This document shows, piece after piece, positions 1 to 13,200 of a DNA stretch of 64,000 nt (positions within the stretch are counted from its first letter, which is position 1; each line of letters opens with the position of its first letter). Made by a program: the position numbers and the translations under genes. Origin of the DNA: Lamellibrachia satsuma (taxonomy: Eukaryota; Annelida; Polychaeta; Sabellida; Siboglinidae); assembly GCA_033239005.1 (NCBI GenBank), contig BSQZ01000005.1:11716001-11780000 (forward strand), given 5' to 3'. A model generated the notes under the pieces. It was given only the letters and a program-made list of their open reading frames with translations, was not told the DNA's origin and ran no database searches.

Positions 1-2186
1 CTTGAAATGAAAGCTAGGCTATGTGTACTCGCTGCATGACATTTGAAATGAAAGCTAGGTTATGTGTACTCGCTACATGACATTTGAAATGAAAGCTAGG
101 TTATGTGTACTCGCTGCATGACATTTGAAATAAAAGCTAGGTTATGTGTACTCGCTACATGACATTTGAAATAAAAGCTAGGTTATGTGTACTCGCTACA
201 TGACATTTGAAATAAAAGCTAGGTTATGTGTACTCGCTACATGACATTTGAAATAAAAGCTAGGTTATGTGTACTCGCTACATGACATTTGAAATGAAAC
301 CTAGGTTATGTGTACTCGCTGCATGACATTTGAAATGAAAGCTAGGTTATGTGTACTCGCTACATGACATTTGAAATAAAAGCTAGGTTATGTGTACTCG
401 CTACATGACATTTGAAATAAAAGCTAGGTTATGTGTACTCGCTACATGACATTTGAAATAAAAGCTAGGTTATGTGTACTCGCTACATGACATTTTAAAT
501 AAAAGGTAGGTTATGTGTACTCGCATGACACTTGAAATGAAAGCTAGGCTATGTGTACTCGCTGCATGACATTTGAAATGAAAGCTAGGTTATGTGTACT
601 CGCTACATGACATTTGAAATGAAAGCTAGGTTATGTGTACTCGCTGCATGACATTTGAAATAAAAGCTAGGTTATGTGTACTCGCATGACATTTGAAATG
701 AAAGCTAGGTTATGTGTACTCGCTACATGACATTTGAAATAAAAGCTAGGTTATGTGTACTCGCTACATGACATTTGAAATAAAAGCTAGGTTATGTGTA
801 CTCGCTACATGACATTTGAAATAAAAGCTAGGTTATGTGTACTCGCTACATGACATTTGAAATAAAAGCTAGGTTATGTGTACTCGCTACATGACATTTG
901 AAATGAAACCTAGGTTATGTGTACTCGCTGCATGACATTTGAAATGAAAGCTAGGTTATGTGTACTCGCTACATGACATTTTAAATAAAAGCTAGGTTAT
1001 GTGTACTCGCTACATGACATTTGAAATGAAAGCTAGGTTATGTGTACTCGCTACATGACATTTGAAATGAAAGCTAGGTTATGTGTACTCGCTGCATGAC
1101 ATTTGAAATAAAAGCTAGGTTATGTGTACTCGCATGACATTTGAAATGAAAGCTAGGTTATGTGTACTCGCTACATGACATTTGAAATAAAAGCTAGGTT
1201 ATGTGTACTCGCTACATGACATTTGAAATAAAAGCTAGGTTATGTGTACTCGCTACATGACATTTGAAATAAAAGCTAGGTTATGTGTACTCGCTACATG
1301 ACATTTGAAATAAAAGCTAGGTTATGTATACTCGCTACATGACATTTGAAATAAAAGCTAGGTTATGTGTACTCGCTACATGACATTTGAAATAAAAGCT
1401 AGGTTATGTGTACTCGCTACATGACATTTGAAATAAAAGCTAAGTTATGTGTACTCGCTACATGACATTTTAAATGAAACCTAGGTTATGTGTACTCGCT
1501 GCATGACATTTGAAATGAAAGCTAGGTTATGTGTACTCGCTACATGACATTTGAAATGAAAGCTAGGTTATGTGTACTCGCTACATGACATTTTAAATAA
1601 AAGCTAGGTTATGTGTACTCGCTACATGACATTTGAAATAAAAGCTAGGTTATGTGTACTCGCTACATGACATTTGAAATAAAAGCTAGGTTATGTGTAC
1701 TCGCTACATGACATTTGAAATGAAAGCTAGGTTATGTGTACTCGCTACATGACATTTGAAATGAAAGCTAGGTTATGTGTACTCGCTACATGACATTTGG
1801 AATGAAAGCTAGGCTATGTGTACTCACTACATGACATTTGAAATGAAAGCTAGGCTATGTGTACTCGCTACATGACATTTGAAATGAAAGCTAGGTTATG
1901 TGTACTCGCTGCATGACATTTTAAATAAAAGCTAGGTTATGTGTACTCGCTGCATGACATTTGAAATGAAAGCTAGGTTATGTGTACTCGCTACATGACA
2001 TTTGAAATGAAAGCTAGGTTATGTGGTTATGTGTACTCGCTGCATGACATTTGAAATAAAAGCTAGGTTATGTGTACTCGCATGACATTTGAAATGAAAG
2101 CTAGGTTATGTGTACTCGCTACATGACATTTGAAATAAAAGCTAGGTTATGTGTACTCGCTGCATGACATTTGAAATAAAAGCAAG
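1..2186. repeat. 41-bp minisatellite array (about 53 copies)
   Basis: The unit is 41 bp, with core TGAAATGAAAGCTAGGTTAT followed by GTGTACTCGCTACATGACAT. Copies differ at a few fixed sites (GAAATGAAA/GAAATAAAA, CTACATG/CTGCATG, AAGCTAGG/AACCTAGG), and some lack three bases (CGCATGAC near 523, 683, 1130 and 2080). The same order of variants returns after about 530 bp (compare 1-170 with 531-700), which is a higher-order repeat. The array runs off the left edge, so its full length is unknown. It probably lies in an intron or the 5' flank of the large gene. Confidence 0.95.
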
Positions 2187-3697
2187 CAGCCATTGATCTG
2201 TATGAACTGTATAACTTTTTGTTTTAGTGTTTTGTCATTGTTTTGTTTTGTAAAAAACATACTTATGCAGTGCCATTTTTTATTAATGCTGAATCTCATC
2301 TACATATGTCCTTTTTTGAAGTCAAATTTAATAAATTTTATGTTGTCCACCTTTTTCCAGTAACAGGCACTGTGTCCATCTGCTAACATCAAGTGATTTC
2401 TACTGTATGGCCAAAAGGTATAATAGCCAACATGATAAAAATTCCCTTACACCTTTCTCAGCTGAAGTCCCCCAAATGTCCACCTTTTGGCTGTGCCCCC
2501 CTCATGGTTCACATGTAATGTTCCACTTAAAAATAATTTAAAGAGGCACTTCTCCTTATTGGGCTGTCATTGGCCAGTGGCAGGTAAAGATGCAAAGCTT
2601 AATTTCTTTGCTAACAGATTGCCATAATTATTTACCATGTTATAAAGTGCTGCTGAAGAATTGTGTAATTCGCTATGAATCTTGTAAAGCCATATTTTGT
2701 TTTAAGCTACGTATTGTTTCTCTTTCCTAGCCCAATATAGTGCTACTTTAGCCAATAATTGTAAAGAGATTCATCAGACTGGTGATTGTAAAACATCATT
2801 CTACGCAGGTGCTCCCCCCGCTGTGTCCTTGGGCTGGTTGGCTCCCCAGGAGGTTGTCATAGACTAACTGGACAAGTCAGCAGCATGTCCAGTGTTGCTG
2901 TCCAATTGCATTGCTGCCGACGCAAATATCAGAGTATTTGAAAAATTCAATTCTTTCGTAATATTTGAATGTGAATACGCTTATTCTAATATGGTCGAAC
3001 ACAAATACTATTTTGAAAGTGATTATAAAACATTTGATTTTTCAAATGCTTTAGGCCTATTTCAAGAGGGAATAATATAAAAAATGTCCATGCATATGGT
3101 TTGTAAATTTTTTATTTAGTAATAAAGTATATGTTTTTTCGCTACTTTACGTTATTAATATGTATGAAAAAAATGCATTTTGTATTAATTCAAACATTTG
3201 CATTGAATTTAAATGCACTGACTCGCATTTCAACCCAAGCATGCATGCAATCTATAATGATATTCGATTATAATGATGGTGAAATATAGCGCCATATTTT
3301 ATAATAAAAGCTAGATATATATAAAAGGTCACACATGTATGGTGGAATGCACAGACCATGCCACATTACACATATATTGCACCGCCAAAGCATCCAAGAA
3401 TTTCGCTGCGAAAACAGTAACGCTGCCCAAGCGACCAATGTTGTTCCAACGAAGCGACCAAAATTTGCTGCAAAAGTGACCAACTAATTCGCCGAAGCGA
3501 CCACGAATTTTGCTGCTGCAATAGTAACACTGCCAAAGCGACCAGAACCAACATGGAACAGATGGTATCTGACCTTGAAAGCTGTCAAAGTGTTACAAAG
3601 AAAAAAGGTAAAATTTACTGTGAAAAATGAGAAAAAGATCAATATATTTTGGCAAATGTTTTGCATGCGTAACCAAATATTATCTGTTTCTGTTTAG
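2187..3697. other. AT-rich non-coding stretch, probably intron
   Basis: No exon-like open frame with LRR-type residues and splice sites was found here. 3383-3560 has an imperfect repeat built on AAGCGACCA and TTTGCTGC motifs. The exon that should precede exon 1 in phase 2 was not found, so it is probably left of the window. Confidence 0.5.
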
Positions 3698-6560
3698 TGA
3701 GTATCTTATGATGAGCGGAATGCAGCTGACTGATCTTCCCAGCCAGGCCTTCAGTGATGTCACTGTGACTGAGACTTTCAGCCTCAACAATAATGCCATT
3801 AAGTCCATCGAGGTAGAAGCCTTCTTCTCGGTGAAAGCCAAGAACCTGTAAGTACATGATAAAAATATGTCGATTGCAGTTATCTGCAGTATCAGTTTTA
3901 TGACAATGCCAGAGTAAATGTTGTCACATATCTTTTATTTATGACACTATTAAATGAATAAAAAAGTTGATAGTTCTGGTACTGGGCACTGGGTTAAGAT
4001 CCAAGATTAGGAGAAAATGGATAAAGTCCCTATGTTCACAATGACCTGGTGTAGATGTAGCTGATTGTGTTTTATGTTTCGTAATTTTTCTATCATTTTG
4101 TTAACTGTTGTTTGTGTGACTGTAATTGATTCACCAACACGTATCATTGTATGTTTATTTTTCAGTGTATCAATCCATAATACCATTAGATGATTTGCAA
4201 GAAGATATGTCTTGTGTTTCAGCGACCTGCAAAATAACCATGTTGAGATGGTTAAAGGGAAGATGTTTGGTGGTTCATCGTCTGTCTCTGAGGCTCTGTA
4301 CCTTAACAATAACCAACTGACATGTCTGCCATCTGACATGCTTGACGGCGTGTCCATTGATCAAGTGATGTTGGATTACAACTTACTGGATGCCTACCCT
4401 AAGTTTAGTGTCCCGAACTTCATTAGTATGTGAGTGTTATCTGTTTCGTAATCAGCAAAGTCCATTTTTAGAGTATCTTCTTCATGCTTAATGAGCAAGC
4501 ATTAAGTAATTCAATAGTTTGTATGATGATTTCATAAAAACTTCATACAAAAGTTGCACAAATGAGCTAGCATGATGCTGTGGATACTAGGTGGGTTTGT
4601 TTTTTCACAAAATTAATGCGACATGGGACTAACAAAAAATCAAATTGAGGTTGCATCTTTAAGTTGGCAGGAAATTTAGTGACATTTTACCGTCAACTAA
4701 AAACCCGCCTGTTTAAACTTATCCTTCATAGCGCCTCAGCACATCGATCCAACTGTTTACGACTGGAATTGTTAAACCGACAAGAAATTGTCTAACCCTT
4801 TTGTTTTGGTGCGCTGTTTGGTTTTCCGAGGATTTTTTAACAATAGAAGTTTTTTGTTGTATTGTACGATTGCTTCCTGTTATTTCTGTTATTGCTTCCT
4901 GTCATTGCATCCGGTTATTCTGTTATTCCTGTTATTGCTTCCTGTTATTCTGGTGACTGTCATTGTGTGTTTCTGTGTTCAGCTCATTGACCCACAACCA
5001 GATTATGCACCTTCCTGTCGGCACATTCACGTCAGCCCAGGGTCTCACAAAACTTGACCTCACCTACAATCGCTTGACCACACTGCCTGCTGGACTACTC
5101 CAGCCATTGACCAGTCTCAAGATACTGTGAGTTTACATCAACTGATACTGACCACTCTCATGACAGTTATGTCTGTGCCCATTGCATGTAACCTAACCAA
5201 AGACCTCTTGTCCATTGACACTCAGCAGACATGTAAGTCTGTGTCCACTGACACTGACCGTCTCAAGACACTGGGTCTCTATACTGACCACTCCCATGAC
5301 AATAGTGCCAATGTCCATTGCCAACGCCCTAACCAAAACCCCCCATCCACTGATACTCCGCAGAAGTATAAATCAAGGTTGAGTGACTCAGACCATCTCA
5401 AGACACTGAGTCTGTACACTGATCACTAACATGACAGTAGAGCCATTGCCAATACCATATCTAAAGACCCCCATCCAGTGAAACTGAGCAGAAGTTGAAA
5501 CAAACGGCACAATCTTGTGACATGTCCATACCATCTTCATGTTGTGTGATGTTTCGACTGATTATCTTTCTGACTTCTTCATTGGTAACACGGTCTGTGT
5601 TACGAGATGTGCAAGATGTTTCGGTAACTTCTCGTCCCCAGTGTTTGTATGCCTATGTTAAATAAGAGCATTCAGCAAATATGGTACTATAAATTTATTA
5701 TTAAAATGAATTCCATTTACAAACTTCACCTAATGTACAGACATCCTTTTCTCACAGTCGTTGGAACAACAACCTGCTGACGTCTGTGGAACAAGGAGCA
5801 CTCGACAATCTGCTAAGTCTGGAGGAAGTCTACCTCCAGGGCAATAACCTCAAGTACTTCCCAACCCTGTCAAACGTTCCTGCTGTCACAACCATTGACC
5901 TCAGCAACAATGAGATCCGTTCGCTGGGCTATGATGCGTTCAGTGGCTCACCCTCGTGTGAAGTGTAAGTGTCCATATGTTTTTGTGTGAAGTGTAAGTG
6001 GCCACATATTTTTGTTATTAACATTACCCATACTGTGTCAACCAATAAGGGAAATTATTAGGAAAGTTTGTGTAGATTTCATACATGCAAAACCAGAAAA
6101 AATCAAGTAAGATAATTGAAATAGTTACAGATTATCTCTCGGGGATGTCACCAGCCACTACATGTGACAGATATCGCTACAAATAAAGTCTTACTAGCAC
6201 CACTCTAGTTCCAAATAATTCAACAGGTGGAGTAGTGGTAATTGGAACCATGGCAGACCCGAACCATAAATAAATCGAAAACCATGTAGAACCATGAAAA
6301 CAGTGACATCAGAATAATAGTGAAAATAATTTGTATTGATGTTATTCAAGGACTACAGTTCTTGCCTTCTCCCTCAATAAACAGGTTTTTGGGAGGGAAT
6401 CCGCTGGAGTGTGACTGCTACATGTACGATACCCTGAGTGCTGTTGACACCCAGACTGCACTGTGCGCGACACCGGCTGCAGCTACTAATGTTTCATTCG
6501 GGAATCCAGACGACCTGCCTACTTACTATCTCAATGTTAACAGGGACAAGTTTTTTTGCT
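3698..6560 (+). CDS. Exons 1-5: leucine-rich repeats and LRRCT cap
   Basis: Exons 3698-3847, 4223-4429, 4983-5126, 5758-5964 and 6385-6560 encode about residues 1-295 of the visible protein. Exons 1-4 give roughly nine LRRs with repeated LxxLxLxxNxL patterns, such as [28 protein letters not shown] and [12 protein letters not shown]. Junctions 1-4 are all phase 2, which is usual for LRR exon sets. Exon 5 opens with [15 protein letters not shown], the start of an LRRCT cysteine cap, and ends with a Cys pair. The first exon begins mid-repeat, so further LRRs or an LRRNT cap and signal peptide lie upstream. The domain is expected to bind protein ligands outside the cell. Confidence 0.88.
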
Positions 6561-9500
6561 GTAAGTGCTTATAATCGGGCAGATTTTGTTTATGAAGTTC
6601 TTACTGCTGCACTAAGAAATGTGGGTGGCATATTGTTGGTGTAAATTATGTGCACAAGATAAATGTATATTACAGTATAAATCGAACGCTGAGACCAGTC
6701 CCGCCAGGATGCAATGCCATGTATAAACAAATTACTTAATAACCTCAAACTTTGAGTTAATGAAGTTTTACTGTATATGTTGTTCACAAAGTTTGAAAAA
6801 AATATTAAAAAAAAACATTTTAAGACAAAGGCTTTTCGGTGTAATTTTTATGGGAACATAATACTATTAACATAATAACAATGTTTTGTACATTTACCCT
6901 TCTATGTTTTGTATATTTACCCTTCTATGTTTTGTACATTTACCCTTTTATGTTTTTAATTGTTGTCCCCAGTTTTCTTATATTTACATATTTTTTAAAC
7001 CCGCCACACAAGATTCAACTTTACCTGATTACTGCCACATTGTTCACATGTAAAAGTTGCATCTCGAAGTTGTCCAAATGCACCCGTATCATAAACATTA
7101 CATACTATACAATATTTGTTATTGCTATACTTGATATTTTCAAACTACCCGGTAGTTATTCAATTCATTTTCGATACCACCCCATCCAAACAGTGGCTTT
7201 TGTTTCCTGAACAGAACCATATGCTTGGATTATCACAACAACATTGGAAAGATCTTTTATTATTTTATTTTTTTTAAATTTGTCAATTCACTGCATTGGC
7301 AATCCGTGTACAGTGCCTGTAATTTTTCAATTTGTTTTTGGATAGGGTATGTGTGGGTGGGTTGGGCCAATACTATCCAAAAACTTTTTTTATTGGAATG
7401 TTTTTTGAGCCTCTTAATTAGAGTTAATTCTGTTGTTTCTCGTAGCTGCAGCCGGTGTTACTGCGAGTGCTCCTGGTAACTATCAACTGAAGGTGGACTG
7501 GGAGGCACCCACATTTCTCTACCCATCGAATGGCAGTGCTCAGTCATCCGGGCCCATCAGTCGAGACCCTGGTATGTCTGGACCCTGGTAAGTTTTGCAA
7601 GCAGTGGTGGATTTATACGACTTCTCATTAACTGTTCCCTTAAAGGTATCTCTGTGCACATATATAGATGTCTCAAACACACAACAAAGTGCCGATGACA
7701 TTTGGGAATAAAACAGCACATGAAAATCTGTGGATTGTCTTTTTCAATCTCATGACAACCATGTGGTTAGCTTTCACGATATGCCTCTCATCAGTTTTCA
7801 GCTGATCTCCCTCTGCTAATCTCCATGTGGTTCTAGATTTTAGTTCAGTCTTTGATATCTTGTAGTTACACATGTTTACTTGCCGTGACATTTAAATAGC
7901 ACTGATAGCACAGAATCACATGCATATAAACCGTTGCAATCCAGTTTTATAAGTGTCAGTAATAGCAGTAGTACTTTTTTGGGGTATTTTTATATAAATT
8001 AAGAATACGCTTCTGTCAGGACCTACACAGTGACCTGTCGTAATGACATAGCATCGACACTGATGACGATGGTGACAGATGAGTCAGGCGGAGTCAATGA
8101 GACGTCAATGACACACACATTCACAGAGACAGATGGTGTGGAGGCCGCGATGGAGTACAGGTGTGACGTCACCTTGAGTGTCAACAATCTCAATATGACA
8201 AGTGGCAGCAGTCCATCAGCGTTTGTGACAACTCTCACTCTAAATGGTAGGTCTGTATACAGGACCATTATGGTAGGTCTGTATACAGGACCATTATGGT
8301 AGGTCTAATGGTTAGAGCACTTGACTGTCGATCGAGAGGACGGTGGTTCAATTCCACCTGTCGCCATTTCAAAGCTTGGGCGATTTCCTTCATTCCAAAT
8401 TGCCTGTGTCTTTCAGAAGAGATGCTAACACGTTTTGGTCCCTTCTACCTGTGTCTATGCATAGGGAAGTAAGAGATCCCACACATGAGGAAGTAAGAGA
8501 TCCCACACATGGGGAAGTAAGAGATCCCATGCATGGAGAAGTAAGAGATCCCACGCAGGGAAATAGAAAAAACTGGTCGTGTAGTCACTTTATATTAAAC
8601 TCTAGTGAAAGAAAACTGAAAATAAACCTCCCCTATGATAGCCGTAGAGTAGGCTATTTGAAGTTAAATGTCACAAGTCACATGGCCAGGCAAACCACAT
8701 ACCCATGGAGGCATACAGCTTACAGTTGTGTTAGTTAAAAGTCACTGTTTAACAAGATTTACATCCAAAGCAACAAACTCGACAACAAGGTATTGATTTA
8801 CGTACTTAATTATTGGTTATGTATTATGGGATGCCGATACCAAATGAATGTAAAAGAATTCAGAACCGAACACTTCCGACTACTAATTTGCATATGGAGA
8901 ATGTTATGCTCACTACCCGAATACCTAATGAGGTGTAGAAACAACCAATGGCAGTTGAATAAGTTTAATACAGGTCACACCTTCATCTTCTTTGCTTCTT
9001 ACTACCCCTCTGTCTTGGGCTTGATGTCTCTTATATAGCTCCTAGACTCTTCTACAATGTGTGAGAGAGCCGCACTGTATGTCCCAGCCACATTATGTAA
9101 GACGTGTGGTGTTATGCCACAAATGTAATCGTTGCCTAAACATGTCAAAAACGGTGCCTGCATAAAACTGGAAACTATGAAAGATGAAGTGTTTGTTGCA
9201 CGTTGAATTTTGCAGTAAACATAGACATCCCTGTTGAAACGGGTGACTATCATCTCGATGTCAGCTACTACGACTTTGACAAGACACACAACGATTTCGC
9301 ATACGACGACGCTACCAGCTACAGTAATCCAATGTATGTGTCTAGTCCGTTTGGGGAGTGGCTGGCGATCTCTGATTCCCCGACCTGTGACTCCTTCTCT
9401 GATTGGTTCAGAAGTGTGCCAGTCTTTAATCACGTGGTCGAGAGCAAACTGGTGTTGGAGTACAACGCAGCAGAGCAAGTCAACAGGTAATAATAATAAT

Positions 9501-10221
9501 AATAAAATCAGGACGTCTTATATAGCGCCGGTATCCATCTAGATGAGGCACTCAAGGCATTTTGTCTCATTATCAGAGCTAGTTTTTCTTGACAGCAGCT
9601 AATTCAATGCCCATCTCACATACAATTGGTGCTGTGCATGTTATAGTTTGTGAGTCGATCCACAAAAGTTTGTACATTTACCTGCTGTGTTGGATCTTTT
9701 ACTTCCCCTGGCATAGACACCAGGAAGAAGGGACCTACAGCTTTATTCTTGATTGACAGTTCGACACGCTGTGCTGCTGCACCCAAAGTTTGTTGAATTT
9801 GCAAATTCTAATACAAATTCTAGTGTTCAAAGAACTTTGCATTTGTTGATGAAAGGTTGCATTTCTCTTAGATATGCCAAGGTTGTAAAATTATTGGCCA
9901 GAAGAATATTGTGAAGGCATTGTGCAGTTTGCCAAAAATTCCAATACTATTTATTCAGATGTTTTGAACTGAGCATATGTAACATCAGTAAGTAAACACA
10001 GTGGTTTAATTTGGCAGTAGAATGATCGATGGGTTCGAGTCCACCTACTATCATTTCGAAACTTGGACAATTTCATTGACCCCCACTTTGCCCGCATCTT
10101 TTGGAAGAGACACTAAAAGTTGTTGGTCCCTTCTACCTGGTGTCTGCCCGGGGAAGTAACAGATCACACAGGATAAATGTGTAGCCATCTCTAACATAAT
10201 GCGATAATGCCTAAAGTGGTA

Positions 10222-10284
<63 letters not shown>

Positions 10285-13200
10285 GAAAGAAAGATAATGA
10301 TAAAAAACAATATTTAATACCACAAAATAAGAACTAATTGCATGAAAACCAATGCCTTCGAATCATTTCATAGAAGGTTATGTTTCAGAGCAGACTGTGC
10401 TTTCACTTTTAGATTTTTTAATGCTAAAAGTAATTCATTTGATGAATAAATAGTGAAACCTGACTTATGTAGAAGATCACAATGACAAGCATGTGTTGTG
10501 TTGGTGTAGTGCCTCGTTGGTGTAGTGCCTCGTTGGTGTAGTGCCTCGTTGGTGTAGTGCCTCGTTGGTGTACTGCCTCGTTGGTGTAGTGCGTCGTTGG
10601 TGTAGTGCCTCATTGGTGTAGTGTTGGTGTACTGCTGGTAAATGAACCTCGTTGTTTGCAAGGCAGTTCAACTGTCTTAACAAATGACAAAGGCTGAGGT
10701 CTTGTTGATGTGTCTTCAGACTCTGGAATGCTTCCTTTTTCCCTGTTGACATGTTCGGCTATGAAGAAAGAGACTGTGATGGAAAGCTGCACAACTTTGG
10801 GTAATGATAATTTTGCTTTAAATTACTTTGTTGTCGCCGAAACTTCATACGAATGTAGACATTGGTTTTGTCCACTTTGGAGAATGAAAAATAATTTCTA
10901 ACCATACAGACTGATTATGAAGACAGCAACTAAAATAGGAGAACTGTATAAAGAGGGATGTAAGAAAGATGGGAGGACTGTGTAAAGAGGGATGTAAGAA
11001 AGATGGGAGAACTGTGTAAAGAGGGATGTAAGAAAGATGGGAGAACTGTGTAAAGAGGGATGTAAGAAAGATGGGAGAGCTGTATAAAGAGGGATGTAAG
11101 AAAGATGGGAGGACTGTGTAAAGAGGGATGTAAGAAAGATGGGAGAACTGTATAAAGAGGGATGTAAGAAAGATGGGAGGACTGTGTAAAGAGGGATGTA
11201 AGAAAAATGGGAGAACTGTATAAAGAGGGATGTAAGAAAGATGGGAGGACTGTGTAAAGAGGGACGTAAGAAAGATAGGAGAACTGTATAAAGAGGGATG
11301 TAAGAAAGATGGGAGGACTGTGTAAAGAGGGACGTAAGAAAGATGGGAGAACTGTGTAAAGAGGGATGTAAGAAAGATGGGAGAACTGTATAAAGAGGGA
11401 TGTAAGAAAGATGGGAGGACTGTGTAAAGAGGGATGTAAGAAAGATGGGAGAACTGTATAAAGAGAGATGTAAGAAAGATGGGAGGACTGTGTAAAGAGG
11501 GATGAAAGAAAGGCAGAGGAGGATGACAGGTGGAGGGAGAAGGCTGCTGATAGGGAGAAGTGGGAAGGAATAACAGCTGGAACAGTGCAGCACTACATTA
11601 ACTAGCCTCACCCGTTTATAGGGAGCAACAAGGAAGAACAGAAACTGATAAATGATGATTCAGAATGATGAAGTGTCTGCTGGTATGTTTGTAGTTTCAC
11701 CAGTGCAGTGCGAGCCGGGTTCAAGTTTGAGGGAGCTGGGAGAATCACAATTGGAGGAGGAGATGAGATGTGGCTGTATGTGAATAAAATGCTCCTTCTG
11801 GAAGTACTCACTGATCCCTCTTCTGCCACCATCCCCTGCAAGACCATCGATATCAATGCTGCTTCAACGCCAGGTATGTTTACCTGTGAGTTCAGGCCAG
11901 GTAAATTTACCTGCGAGTGTCTGACACCGTCTCCCAGCTAGGTGTGTTTACTTGTGAAAGTCGCTAAGTCAGGTGTGTTTACATGTGACAGTCCCTAAGC
12001 CAGGTGTGTTTACATGTGACAGTCCCTAAGTCAGGTGTGTTTACATGTGGCAGTCCCTAAGTCAGGTGTGTTTACATGTGACAATCCGTAAGTCAGGTAT
12101 ATTTACATGTAACAGTCCCTAAGTCAGGTGTGTTTACATGTGACAATCCCTAAATCTGGTGTGCTTACCTGTGACAGTCCCTTAGTCAGGTGTGTTTACT
12201 GTGATAGTATCAGTTTTATGTCCCAGCCAAAGCTGAAAGAAAGCTAGTTTCTTTCAAGGTACACAAACTGAAAATTAGTGTTTGTGAATTCCTGTAGGTG
12301 GAGCCTATATCATTCCTCAATCTGGCACTGTGACCAATGGGAAATGCATTGTGACAACACCACTGGATGGAGAGAAAGTCCTTCTCAATTTGACGGTAGG
12401 TCATTTCATTAAAACAAAGTTGCCACGTATGAGTTCTTGTAAAAGCTGTATACAATTTGTACGTCACACTTGTTGTGATATGTCTCATGCTGTACTCATG
12501 TATCTCATACTGTATCTCATACTGTATCTCATACTGTATCTCGTACTGTACCAATTTCATGTGGTCTTACAAAACCATGACTAAATTACTACCTGCTAAA
12601 TGTTCTCAGAATTTTATTTTCAGTTCTATGTATACAACACAGTCATTATAACTATTTCGTTATGACTTTGCCTGTTTCTTTATAAAACACACAATGCATA
12701 TGGATACTTTTCACTAATAAATATTTAGCTTGCATGCTTATCCAGTTACAAACATAATAAGCTGATAAAATGTAATGTCTTTTCCTAAATATAACTTTAA
12801 AAAATTCTTTTGTCTTTTAGGTTGGTGATACATATCACTTCAGTTTGTTCCATGTGGAACGTAAACTCTGCCGCTCTCAGCTGTTCATTGAGACCAAGAA
12901 CATCGTCTTCTACCAGGACCCTGTCACACAGGACCCTCCAATGGACCATTTTGTGAATGTGTCCGAGGACCTTCACGTTGATGGTCTTGTGGTTGAGATA
13001 CCACTGACTGATGTCTTTTCTACTGGTCCAAATTATGCAGTCACCATCATGAAAGGTTGGTCTGTACTTGTTTTACCTCTCAAGAAACTTAGTGTTCATT
13101 CTGTATATTTCAACTGCATCTTGCAGTCTTCTTCAGCAGACTGAAGTTACGGATGTGTCGCATGACCAATGTCATGTGACACAAGCTGGAGTAGGACTGG

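Noticed and set aside
2892..3080. 62-codon open frame upstream of exon 1
   Set aside because: No LRR pattern, AT-driven composition, no fitting splice sites to exon 1 phase.
3698..6560. Separate LRR receptor gene (Slit or Toll type)
   Set aside because: Exon 5 continues in phase into exon 6 and onward without a stop or membrane segment, so the LRR part reads as the N-terminal portion of the large gene; only transcripts can settle it.
8300..8375. tRNA gene on the plus strand
   Set aside because: Same reason: tRNA-like head of a SINE with two more copies nearby.
10368..10752. Minus-strand frames rich in [10 protein letters not shown]
   Set aside because: Translation of the 16-bp minisatellite in different frames.
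10898..11611. Minus-strand open frame of 237 codons
   Set aside because: It is produced by the 34-bp minisatellite; repeat composition only, no domain, no splice or start context.
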